5,020 bases of DNA from Candidatus Saccharimonadota bacterium. GTDB lineage: Bacteria; Patescibacteriota; Saccharimonadia; Saccharimonadales; Saccharimonadaceae. The translations under genes were made by a program, and so were the position numbers. The stretch covers positions 1 to 5,020 of the forward strand of contig JAGOZV010000044.1 of NCBI GenBank assembly GCA_018064165.1. The letters are read 5' to 3'. This document shows, in pieces, positions 1-5,020 of the stretch; position 1 is the first letter of the stretch; the number at the start of each line of letters is the position of its first letter. Below the pieces are notes generated by a model. That model did no database searches. It saw nothing but the letters and a program-made list of their open reading frames with translations, and had not been told where the DNA came from.

Positions 1-407
1 GCAATACGGTGCTTTCAGGCCACAGTAGCGGCGATTTATTCATGCAAAGCGATTATAAATTTGTTTTTGCACAACTTCATAAGCTAGAAAATGGCGACAA
101 AATTTATGCGCACTACAACGGCAAACGCTACACCTACGCCGTTACCGGTAAAGAAGTCGTCTATCCAGATCAAGTAGATAAACTTGTTTACGACACTGCT
201 GGCAAGCCTGTAATGACATTAATTACTTGTACGCCACTAGGTACAGCTTTACAGCGCTTATTAGTTACAGCCGAACAAATTTCACCAGACCCACTGAAAG
301 CAAGTGCTGTGTCTGTAGATGCGTCAAGCACCAACGGAATTCCCGGCATTGAACCAACCTGGATAGAAAAAGTTATAACCAACATGTTTGGCGGCAACTT
401 TAACTAA
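1..407 (+). CDS. Sortase family cysteine transpeptidase, 3' part (5' end outside window)
   Basis: Sortases cleave a sorting signal in secreted proteins and join them to the cell envelope or to each other, acting on the outer face of the membrane. The frame is open from position 3 and already reads through conserved sequence (NTVLSGHSS), so the GTG at 9 is not the start and the N-terminal anchor lies upstream. The catalytic triad is visible: His in SGH at 21-23, Cys in the TLITC motif at 228-230, and Arg in LQR at 255-257. The middle fits the sortase beta-barrel (a GDKIYAHYNGKRYTYAV strand pair). After the Arg there are about 49 more residues: a Ser/Ala/Pro-rich linker and a short end rich in Trp, Ile and Phe (EPTWIEKVITNMF), with no membrane helix. 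The subclass cannot be fixed from this fragment; a class E-like or unclassified CPR type is plausible. No LPXTG-like substrate is encoded in the window. The family call is firm, the target unknown. Confidence 0.9.
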   Translation, partial: NTVLSGHSSGDLFMQSDYKFVFAQLHKLENGDKIYAHYNGKRYTYAVTGKEVVYPDQVDKLVYDTAGKPVMTLITCTPLGTALQRLLVTAEQISPDPLKASAVSVDASSTNGIPGIEPTWIEKVITNMFGGNFN

Positions 408-421
408 TAAACTTTAACTAA
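396..421. repeat. 12-bp direct repeat over the sortase stop codon
   Basis: AACTTTAACTAA occurs exactly at 396-407 and again at 410-421, a 14-bp period. The first copy encodes the last codons and the TAA stop of the sortase gene; the second lies in the short gap before the convergent neighbour. It looks like a small tandem duplication in AT-rich DNA. No function is evident. Confidence 0.6.
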
Positions 422-445
422 CAACTATATAATAAAATTAACAAA

Positions 446-1906
446 TTATAGAATCATTAAACTTCGTTGCAAGCTTAATGAACCATCTTCAACATTAGCA
501 ACTGTGTAAATATATTTTTTATTAGAAGTAAATATAGCACCATAATTACCCGAAGCTGTAGCAATTTCGTGGCTGTTCTGGCCATCGAATTCGCGTATAG
601 AAATTTTGCCCTCGCTACTTGACCAAATATGAGTAGAATTTAACCAATCGTAATTAAAATCGTCTGCAGCTGCATTTATATTGAATTTTGCAACGCTTTG
701 ATACTCTAGATCGTAGCTTACAAAATTTGTGCCATTACTCATTAACAAATATTGTCCCGAGTCTGAAAAAGACACTTCTTGTGGAATTTCATCTAAACCA
801 AGTGTCATTGTAGTTTTTAGGTTTATGCCATTATTGCCGTCGGTTGGGAAGTTGCCTTTATACAAGTACAAAACTTTACTATTTAAAATAGCAATGTAAT
901 CTTCGTTAAAATACTTTGTTGTGGCAATTTTAATATCTTGTTGATCTATGTTGAAACTTTTTACCTGATGTGACGATTTGTCGCCGTCGCGGTACGTACC
1001 AACAACACGACGCAAAGTTTCGTTTTGACCAGTTTCGCCAATATAAACAAGGTTAGATTTATCGTATAAAATAAACGATTCAACCTTTGTTACTATTGGA
1101 TGGGAAATTGTTGAATTAGACAGATCGAGTTTTCGGATGTCGGTATTATTTAAAACATAAAATTTATTACCACTGGTATCTATAAATTTAACCTTGCTCA
1201 TAACTATATCAAAATGAGTTGTTAAGTTTTGCGAAGAAGCAACATTTTGTGTATCAAAAACAATCCACTCGCTTGAATCGGCATAATAATGCTTAAGAAG
1301 AATGTATCTTCCGCCACTATCCCACTCGGTCATTTCAAAGCGATGTGAAATTTCTGGAATATCTGCCTGAGAATATACCTCGGCAGGCAAAATAATTTGC
1401 TTAGATTTAACTTCAGTGCCACGAATGTCTACAAGATCAAAATTTGGTACAGTATTGTCGCGCAAAACTAAAATATCCTTTTTTTCAGGGGTTGCTTTTA
1501 GGGCGCTAATAGTTTCAAAACTTAGCATAGGCGTGGTTTCAATTTCGCTTGGTACAAGAATAGCGTAGTTTAACCAGCGCAGCATGCCTGGTTTAATATT
1601 TAAAGTTTTATTCCAAGATTGATATTTGTCTCTTTCCATTGAAAAATCGTGCGTGCCAGCATTTACGACTTCTTTATTAGGAGTTCTTAGCTGGACAGCC
1701 TTACCGTTGACCCTAGAGATAGCGCCCGAAGGGCTAGAGCCAAATTGGACCAAACCAGTTCGTTCTACTTTATTTAACGATAAGTCAAACCTAAAACCTA
1801 AAGTAAAAATAACCAAAAGAACAGTTATTACAATTGTTGCAGTAGTAATAACAGAATAAATTACGGCGCGTTTAGCAATAGATTTTTTTCGGGATTTTTT
1901 ATTCAT
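446..1906 (-). CDS. PEGA-domain membrane-anchored protein with probable beta-propeller
   Basis: The 486-residue protein probably sits on the cell surface. It opens with a basic stretch (KKSRKKSIAKR), then one hydrophobic helix at about 14-36, giving an N-in, C-out anchor by the positive-inside rule. Residues about 47-107 fit a PEGA domain: SSPSGA, then VNGK, then LRTP, then NAGTHDFSMERDKYQSW. The rest (about 125-486) is beta-rich with spaced blade-like motifs, such as WDSGGRYILL near 195-204, FIDTSGNKFYVL near 241, SFSDSGQYLLM near 379 and IFTSNKKYIYT near 458, which suggests a WD40- or TolB-like propeller. PEGA domains are known in surface and peptidoglycan-associated proteins; binding to cell-wall polymer or protein partners is inference. 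The frame stays open upstream to an ATG ending at 2098, but that extension overlaps the divergent gene by 98 bases, so the ATG at 1906 just before the basic stretch and helix is preferred. It contains no cysteine. Confidence 0.85.
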   Translation of the reverse strand: MNKKSRKKSIAKRAVIYSVITTATIVITVLLVIFTLGFRFDLSLNKVERTGLVQFGSSPSGAISRVNGKAVQLRTPNKEVVNAGTHDFSMERDKYQSWNKTLNIKPGMLRWLNYAILVPSEIETTPMLSFETISALKATPEKKDILVLRDNTVPNFDLVDIRGTEVKSKQIILPAEVYSQADIPEISHRFEMTEWDSGGRYILLKHYYADSSEWIVFDTQNVASSQNLTTHFDIVMSKVKFIDTSGNKFYVLNNTDIRKLDLSNSTISHPIVTKVESFILYDKSNLVYIGETGQNETLRRVVGTYRDGDKSSHQVKSFNIDQQDIKIATTKYFNEDYIAILNSKVLYLYKGNFPTDGNNGINLKTTMTLGLDEIPQEVSFSDSGQYLLMSNGTNFVSYDLEYQSVAKFNINAAADDFNYDWLNSTHIWSSSEGKISIREFDGQNSHEIATASGNYGAIFTSNKKYIYTVANVEDGSLSLQRSLMIL

Positions 1907-1913
1907 CTTATAT

Positions 1914-1926
1914 AGTATATTATACT
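1914..1926. repeat. 13-bp perfect palindrome at the divergent promoters
   Basis: AGTATA at 1914-1919 and TATACT at 1921-1926 are inverted copies around a single T at 1920. The element covers the -10 region of the minus-strand gene and touches the first base of the plus-strand -35 box. It could be an operator for a dimeric regulator, but a palindrome this AT-rich can also arise simply from overlapping -10-like sequences. Confidence 0.35.
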
Positions 1927-1942
1927 TGAAATTAAGTAGCAA
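1914..1942 (-). promoter_or_regulatory. Predicted promoter of the PEGA-domain gene
   Basis: Read on the minus strand, TTGCTA (1942-1937) is followed after 17 bp by TATACT (1919-1914), a good sigma-70-type pair. A second register has a perfect TATAAT at 1924-1919 with only a weak -35 (TAGTTT). Either way, transcription would begin about 0-6 bases before the ATG at 1906. No Shine-Dalgarno is present (the bases before ATG read ATATAAG), so a leaderless or near-leaderless message is inferred. Confidence 0.55.
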
Positions 1943-1954
1943 AACTAATATTAT
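1926..1954 (+). promoter_or_regulatory. Predicted promoter of the DUF4367-like gene
   Basis: TTGAAA at 1926-1931, a 17-bp spacer and TATTAT at 1949-1954 form a good sigma-70-type pair; TATGAT at 1952-1957 is an alternative -10. Transcription would start near 1961, leaving a leader of about 40 nt before the ATG at 2001. The -35 box lies inside the spacer of the opposite promoter, and the opposite -35 lies inside this spacer, so polymerase probably cannot occupy both at once. Confidence 0.5.
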
Positions 1955-1988
1955 GATATATAAAGCATAAGCAAAAATAAACTTCTGC

Positions 1989-1995
1989 GAGAGGG
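1989..1995 (+). promoter_or_regulatory. Shine-Dalgarno site that supports the start at 2001
   Basis: GAGAGGG contains a GAGG core (1991-1994) six bases before the ATG at 2001, a normal Shine-Dalgarno position. It supports that start codon, and it is the only convincing ribosome binding site at the four visible starts. Confidence 0.6.
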
Positions 1996-2000
1996 AATCA

Positions 2001-2885
2001 ATGCAAGACATTAAACCAAGTGCGGGTTCGGTACACAAAGCGCCACAAAAGTCTAAAACTTTAAACCGTAAATACACTAAAAAACCAACCAAGAACACCG
2101 AACGTCAAGTTTCGCTTAATAATAGTAGCAAAAAAATCCAAACTCGAACAAGCAGAACGGCCGATATATCTCAGAATGCCAGCGTTTCTAAATTTGGCAA
2201 AAAACCACTACTCAAAAAATCTAACGTAGTTATTACACCGCCTAAAACTGCCGGCAAACAAAATTCTTCTGAAGAAAATGATGCAAAAAAAACTAGCGCC
2301 AAGCAGACTGCCGTAGCCTCTATTCCACAAAAAAGTGCGAAAGAAAAGGAAATAGAAAAGGCGTTAGCTGCTACACCAACCAAACAAAAAGCTAAAAAGA
2401 AAGTTTTAAGTAAAACAAAAAAGCGTTTTACTATATGGACTTCAATTTTTGTAGCGTTTTTTATAGCACTGGGCATTGCGGCATATTTTAGCGCGCCAAA
2501 TATTGCATTACACATTGCTAGTAATCAGGCTGGAATAAATGCAAAATATCCTCGCGAGCTACCCGCAGGATTTAAATTAAGCGAATCTGCTAAATATTTA
2601 AACGGAAGTGTGGTTATTTCATTTGATTCAAAAGATACCAATCAAAATTTTGCAATCACGCAAACTAAAACTAAGTGGGATACAACAAAACTTAAAGACG
2701 AAGTACGAAAAATTTCTAACGATAATTTTACAACCACTGAATACAAGGGGCTAACAATTTTTAGTTACACCTTAAATGGTCAAAATATGACAACTTGGGT
2801 TAATAGCGACATATTATATGTAATAAGCACCACTTCAAACCTCGACCCTTCACAAGTACGAACAATTGTTGATGGTTTAAACTAA
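2001..2885 (+). CDS. Membrane protein with basic disordered tail and DUF4367-like external domain
   Basis: The 294-residue protein has three parts. Residues 1-142 are low-complexity, rich in Lys, Ser, Thr, Ala and Gln, with 37 Lys/Arg against 9 Asp/Glu, so strongly positive and probably disordered. Residues about 143-163 form one membrane helix preceded by KTKKR, which places the tail in the cytoplasm and the C-terminus outside. Residues about 183-293 form a compact domain resembling DUF4367: YPRELPAGFKL at its start, a beta-rich middle, then TWVNSDILYVIS and a closing helix after DPSQV. DUF4367 domains occur outside the membrane in Gram-positive regulatory and surface proteins, but their ligand is not established. 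The tail could bind nucleic acid, ribosomes or acidic lipid; that is inference. The start is set by a Shine-Dalgarno at 1989-1995. The next gene begins 33 bases later. There is no cysteine. The architecture is clear, the domain name moderately sure, the function unknown. Confidence 0.75.
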   Translation: MQDIKPSAGSVHKAPQKSKTLNRKYTKKPTKNTERQVSLNNSSKKIQTRTSRTADISQNASVSKFGKKPLLKKSNVVITPPKTAGKQNSSEENDAKKTSAKQTAVASIPQKSAKEKEIEKALAATPTKQKAKKKVLSKTKKRFTIWTSIFVAFFIALGIAAYFSAPNIALHIASNQAGINAKYPRELPAGFKLSESAKYLNGSVVISFDSKDTNQNFAITQTKTKWDTTKLKDEVRKISNDNFTTTEYKGLTIFSYTLNGQNMTTWVNSDILYVISTTSNLDPSQVRTIVDGLN

Positions 2886-2900
2886 TAACCTGCGCATCTG

Positions 2901-2909
2901 TGGTAAAAT
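2901..2909 (+). promoter_or_regulatory. Predicted extended -10 promoter of gltX
   Basis: TGGTAAAAT fits the extended -10 form TGnTAnAAT-like, with the hexamer TAAAAT at 2904-2909. There is no good -35 box at the usual distance, as is common with extended -10 promoters. The start of transcription would fall around 2915-2918, at or just before the ATG at 2919. The intervening bases (AGATTTATT) hold no Shine-Dalgarno. Confidence 0.5.
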
Positions 2910-2918
2910 AGATTTATT

Positions 2919-4379
2919 ATGGAGAAAACTGAAAGCAAAACAATTCGCACTAGATTTGCGCCTAGCCCAACTGGCTTTATGCATGTTGGTGGTGTTCGTA
3001 CAGCTTTATTTGCCTGGCTTATTGCTAAGCAAAACAACGGACAATTTATTTTACGCATAGAAGACACCGATCAAAACAGAGAAGTTGAAGGTTCGGCCGA
3101 TCATATTATTCGTACTTTAAATGCTTTAGGTTTAAATTATGACGAAGGCCCCGACAAACCTGGAAATTATGGGCCTTACACTCAAAGCCAAAGGTTAGAT
3201 ATTTACAATAAATGGGCGCAAAAATTAATAGAAAGTGGCCGCGCCTACGCAGACCCTTATACCAAAGAGCAGCTAGACGAATTTCGTGAGCAAGCACGCA
3301 TTAGTAAGCAGCCATTTTTATACAGAAATCATCGTCCAGAAAATCCGCCAAAGTGGGATGGCAAAACAGCACTTCGTTTTAAAAGCGATCCAAAAAGCTA
3401 CCAATGGCACGACGAAGTTATGGGCGACTTAAAAAGTGGACCCGAAGTTATAGACGATTTTATACTAATGAAGTCCGACGGTTTTCCAACTTACAATTTT
3501 GCACATATTGTAGACGACGCCGAAATGCAAATTTCTCACGTAATTCGTGGGCAAGAATTTATCTCTAGCCAGCCAAATTTTTTAAATTTATATGAAGCCC
3601 TAGAATTAGAATTTCCAGTTTTTGCAACGTTGCCGCATATTTTAGCACCAAGTGGCCAAAAAAAGCTTAGTAAGCGCGACAATGCCAAAGACATTCTAAA
3701 TTATTTAAGCGACGGCTATTTGCCAGAAACGTTAATAAACTTTATAGCTAGCATGGGCTGGAACGATGGCACCACGCAAGAAATTTATTCTACTCAAGAA
3801 TTAATAGATAAATTTAGTTTAGATAGAGTTGGAAAAAGTGGGGCGCGCTTCGACGAAGACCGTTTGGTTTGGATGAACGGACAGCATATTCGTAATTTAT
3901 CTACCAACGACCTAAAAAAAGCCGTTAAAGATTTTTGGCCGCAATTAGCAAACGAACAAACAGAAGAGCAAAAAGATCAAATTCTAGCCCTAGTGAAAGA
4001 TCGTTTAAAAACTTTTAACGATTTACCAACGCTTACAAGCTTCTTCTTTACAAAACCTGTTGCAAATTTAAACCTTATTACTCAAAGCAAGCAGCTAAAA
4101 AAGCTTCAGCCCGAAGAAATTGTTAATTTACTTACTGTTTCGCGCAATAAGCTTAGTCAAACTAATTTTACCGCAGACGAAATTCAGCAAGCGTTAAATG
4201 ACCTGCTAGTGGAAACAAATTCTAAGCCCGCAGTGTTGTTTAGCCTTATTCGCACGGTTATTACCTGGACACCATTTAGCCCTCAGTTAAATCAAACTAT
4301 GGAAATTTTGGGCAAAGAACAAGTAATTTCGCTACTTAACGAAGCAATAGACATATTTAGCAAAAAAAGTGTGCTATAA
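2919..4379 (+). CDS. gltX: Glutamate--tRNA ligase (GluRS), class I
   Basis: This cytoplasmic enzyme charges tRNA-Glu with glutamate using ATP. The 486-residue length is normal for bacterial GluRS. The class I signatures are present: the HIGH-type motif within PSPTGFMHVGG (residues 15-25) and the KMSKS-type motif KLSKR (249-253). Other family landmarks are LRIEDTD (45-51), GPYTQSQR (85-92), DGFPTYNFAHIVDD (187-200) with HVIRGQEF (207-214), and ASMGWNDG (277-284). Residues after about 320 form the helical anticodon-binding part. The Cys-rich zinc site of E. coli-type GluRS is replaced by AYADPYTKEQL near 109-119, and the protein has no cysteine. Whether it also charges tRNA-Gln (with GatCAB converting Glu to Gln) cannot be read from this window. 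Its 5' neighbour ends 33 bases upstream, and a separate extended -10 promoter is predicted in the gap. Its stop codon lies inside the next gene's predicted -10 box. Confidence 0.97.
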   Translation: MEKTESKTIRTRFAPSPTGFMHVGGVRTALFAWLIAKQNNGQFILRIEDTDQNREVEGSADHIIRTLNALGLNYDEGPDKPGNYGPYTQSQRLDIYNKWAQKLIESGRAYADPYTKEQLDEFREQARISKQPFLYRNHRPENPPKWDGKTALRFKSDPKSYQWHDEVMGDLKSGPEVIDDFILMKSDGFPTYNFAHIVDDAEMQISHVIRGQEFISSQPNFLNLYEALELEFPVFATLPHILAPSGQKKLSKRDNAKDILNYLSDGYLPETLINFIASMGWNDGTTQEIYSTQELIDKFSLDRVGKSGARFDEDRLVWMNGQHIRNLSTNDLKKAVKDFWPQLANEQTEEQKDQILALVKDRLKTFNDLPTLTSFFFTKPVANLNLITQSKQLKKLQPEEIVNLLTVSRNKLSQTNFTADEIQQALNDLLVETNSKPAVLFSLIRTVITWTPFSPQLNQTMEILGKEQVISLLNEAIDIFSKKSVL

Positions 4380-4380
4380 T
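4372..4380 (+). promoter_or_regulatory. Predicted extended -10 promoter of the DUF3048 gene, overlapping the gltX stop
   Basis: TGCTATAAT is a perfect extended -10 element (TG, one base, TATAAT at 4375-4380). The TAA stop of gltX (4377-4379) lies within the hexamer. No -35 sits at standard distance; a TAGACA at 4348-4353 is 21 bp away, which is too far. Transcription would begin near 4387, about 5 bases before the ATG at 4392. An AGG at 4387-4389 is only two bases from the ATG, too close for normal Shine-Dalgarno pairing. Confidence 0.6.
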
Positions 4381-4391
4381 TTATGTAGGTT

Positions 4392-5020
4392 ATGCCTAAA
4401 ATAAAAACATTTTTTAAAAAAGCGACTGAATGGATTTTAAAACACGCCATCTCTATTTTAATTGTAATGACGGCTTTTTGGGCATGCTTTCTTTTTATTT
4501 ATCAGGTACGACAAAACACACTTCACGACATTATAAATAGCGAGGCTCAAGTTAAACCAATTCCTGCCGAAGTAAAAAAGCCGGTATATTATTCTGCGTT
4601 AAGTGGGGTAGAAGTTGCTAACGCCGAATTAGTAAACGCGCCAGTTACCGCCATTATGATAGAAAACAGCCCATCGGCACGCCCTCAGTCTGGCTTGAAA
4701 AACAGTGGTGTGGTTTACGAAGCAGTAGCCGAAGGTGGCATAACACGTTTTTTGGTATTGTATCAAAACGAAAAACCACAACTTGTTGGGCCGGTAAGAA
4801 GTTTACGCCCATATTATGTAGAATGGCTAAAACCCTATAACGCATCTGTTGCCCATGTTGGTGGTAGCAAGCGAGCCCTAGACGAAGTTAGAAATGGACA
4901 GTATCGTGACATAGATCAATTTTTTAACGCAAAAAGTTATTGGCGTGCCAGCGATCGCAGAGCTCCGCATAACGTTTACACCAGCTTTGAAAAAATAGAT
5001 GCTTTAAATTCGGCCAAAGG
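4392..5020 (+). CDS. DUF3048 (YerB-like) membrane-anchored protein, N-terminal part
   Basis: The first 209 codons are visible; the gene runs off the right edge. A basic start (KIKTFFKKATEWILKH) and a hydrophobic helix at about 16-37 indicate an N-in, C-out anchor. After a linker, DUF3048 begins at about residue 84 with its characteristic motifs: MIENSPSARPQSGL (89-102), VYEAVAEGGITRF (108-120), VGPVRSLRPYYVEW (132-145), HVGGS (155-159) and RRAPHNVY (189-196). YerB of Bacillus subtilis, from the same family, is a predicted lipoprotein of poorly known function. Here the only cysteine (residue 32) lies inside the helix after FWA, which does not match a lipobox, so a plain transmembrane anchor is preferred. 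The ATG at 4392 is chosen because the earlier ATG at 4383 is followed at once by TAG. It lies 12 bases after gltX and probably has its own promoter. Its role at the cell surface is unknown. Confidence 0.9.
   Translation, partial: MPKIKTFFKKATEWILKHAISILIVMTAFWACFLFIYQVRQNTLHDIINSEAQVKPIPAEVKKPVYYSALSGVEVANAELVNAPVTAIMIENSPSARPQSGLKNSGVVYEAVAEGGITRFLVLYQNEKPQLVGPVRSLRPYYVEWLKPYNASVAHVGGSKRALDEVRNGQYRDIDQFFNAKSYWRASDRRAPHNVYTSFEKIDALNSAK

Noticed and set aside
408..451. Possible bidirectional terminator between the convergent sortase and PEGA genes
   Set aside because: Only a weak AT-only inverted repeat (CTATATAAT at 425-433 against ATTATAG at 445-451) with a bulge and no GC stem or T-run. 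It is too weak to call in AT-rich DNA.
1907..2098. Longer start for the minus-strand PEGA protein, adding 64 residues with a second hydrophobic stretch
   Set aside because: It would overlap the divergent gene by 98 bases. The ATG at 1906 sits just before a typical basic stretch and membrane helix, with a promoter immediately upstream.
2285..2292. Run of eight A bases inside the DUF4367-like gene, a possible slippage or phase-variation site
   Set aside because: The reading frame is intact through it, and A-runs are expected in Lys-rich coding sequence of an AT-rich genome. No sign of programmed frameshifting is visible.
2171..2515. Open minus-strand frame encoding a hydrophobic 114-residue peptide opposite the basic tail
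   Set aside because: It is the antisense of Lys-rich codons (AAA and AAG give TTT and CTT), which makes Phe/Leu-rich shadows. There is no supporting start signal.
4465..4500. Lipobox at Cys32 of the DUF3048 protein
   Set aside because: The residues before the Cys are FWA, not the [LVI][AST][GA] pattern, and hydrophobic sequence continues after the Cys, as in a transmembrane helix.
4654..4845. Short open minus-strand frame inside the DUF3048 gene
   Set aside because: It lies wholly opposite a strongly conserved coding region and has no recognisable domain or promoter.

Overview
The window is AT-rich bacterial DNA carrying five genes, most likely from a Candidate Phyla Radiation bacterium, with Saccharibacteria (TM7) the best guess. 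That placement is inference. It rests on the mix of small envelope proteins (a sortase, a PEGA-domain membrane protein, a DUF4367-like protein and a DUF3048/YerB-like protein) packed around a divergent, cysteine-free glutamyl-tRNA synthetase. All four visible stop codons are TAA, and nothing in the reading frames suggests a recoded UGA.

Layout, left to right. (1) Positions 1-407, + strand: the 3' part of a sortase, cut by the window edge but keeping the His, Cys and Arg of the active site. (2) Positions 446-1906, - strand, convergent with the sortase: a membrane-anchored protein with a PEGA domain followed by a probable beta-propeller. (3) Positions 1907-2000: a 94-bp divergent intergenic region in which the predicted promoters of the two flanking genes are interlocked. 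(4) Positions 2001-2885, + strand: a protein with a long, very basic, disordered cytoplasmic tail, one membrane helix and an external DUF4367-like domain. (5) Positions 2919-4379, + strand: gltX. (6) Positions 4392 to the right edge, + strand: the N-terminal part of a DUF3048 (YerB-like) membrane-anchored protein.

Four of the five genes are envelope proteins with single-helix anchors or sortase activity, so this is a cell-surface neighbourhood with one translation gene inserted. No shared pathway can be shown. gltX and the DUF3048 gene each appear to have their own extended -10 promoter, so the three + strand genes need not form one operon.

The most interesting signals are in gene expression and protein composition. 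Three of the four visible starts have a -10 box within about 5-12 bases of the ATG and no usable Shine-Dalgarno sequence, which points to leaderless or nearly leaderless mRNAs. The one gene with a predicted leader of about 40 nt has a good Shine-Dalgarno. In addition, the roughly 1,600 encoded residues contain only two cysteines, one of them the sortase nucleophile. I see no mobile element, CRISPR array, RNA gene or clear intrinsic terminator, and no convincing new multi-gene system.
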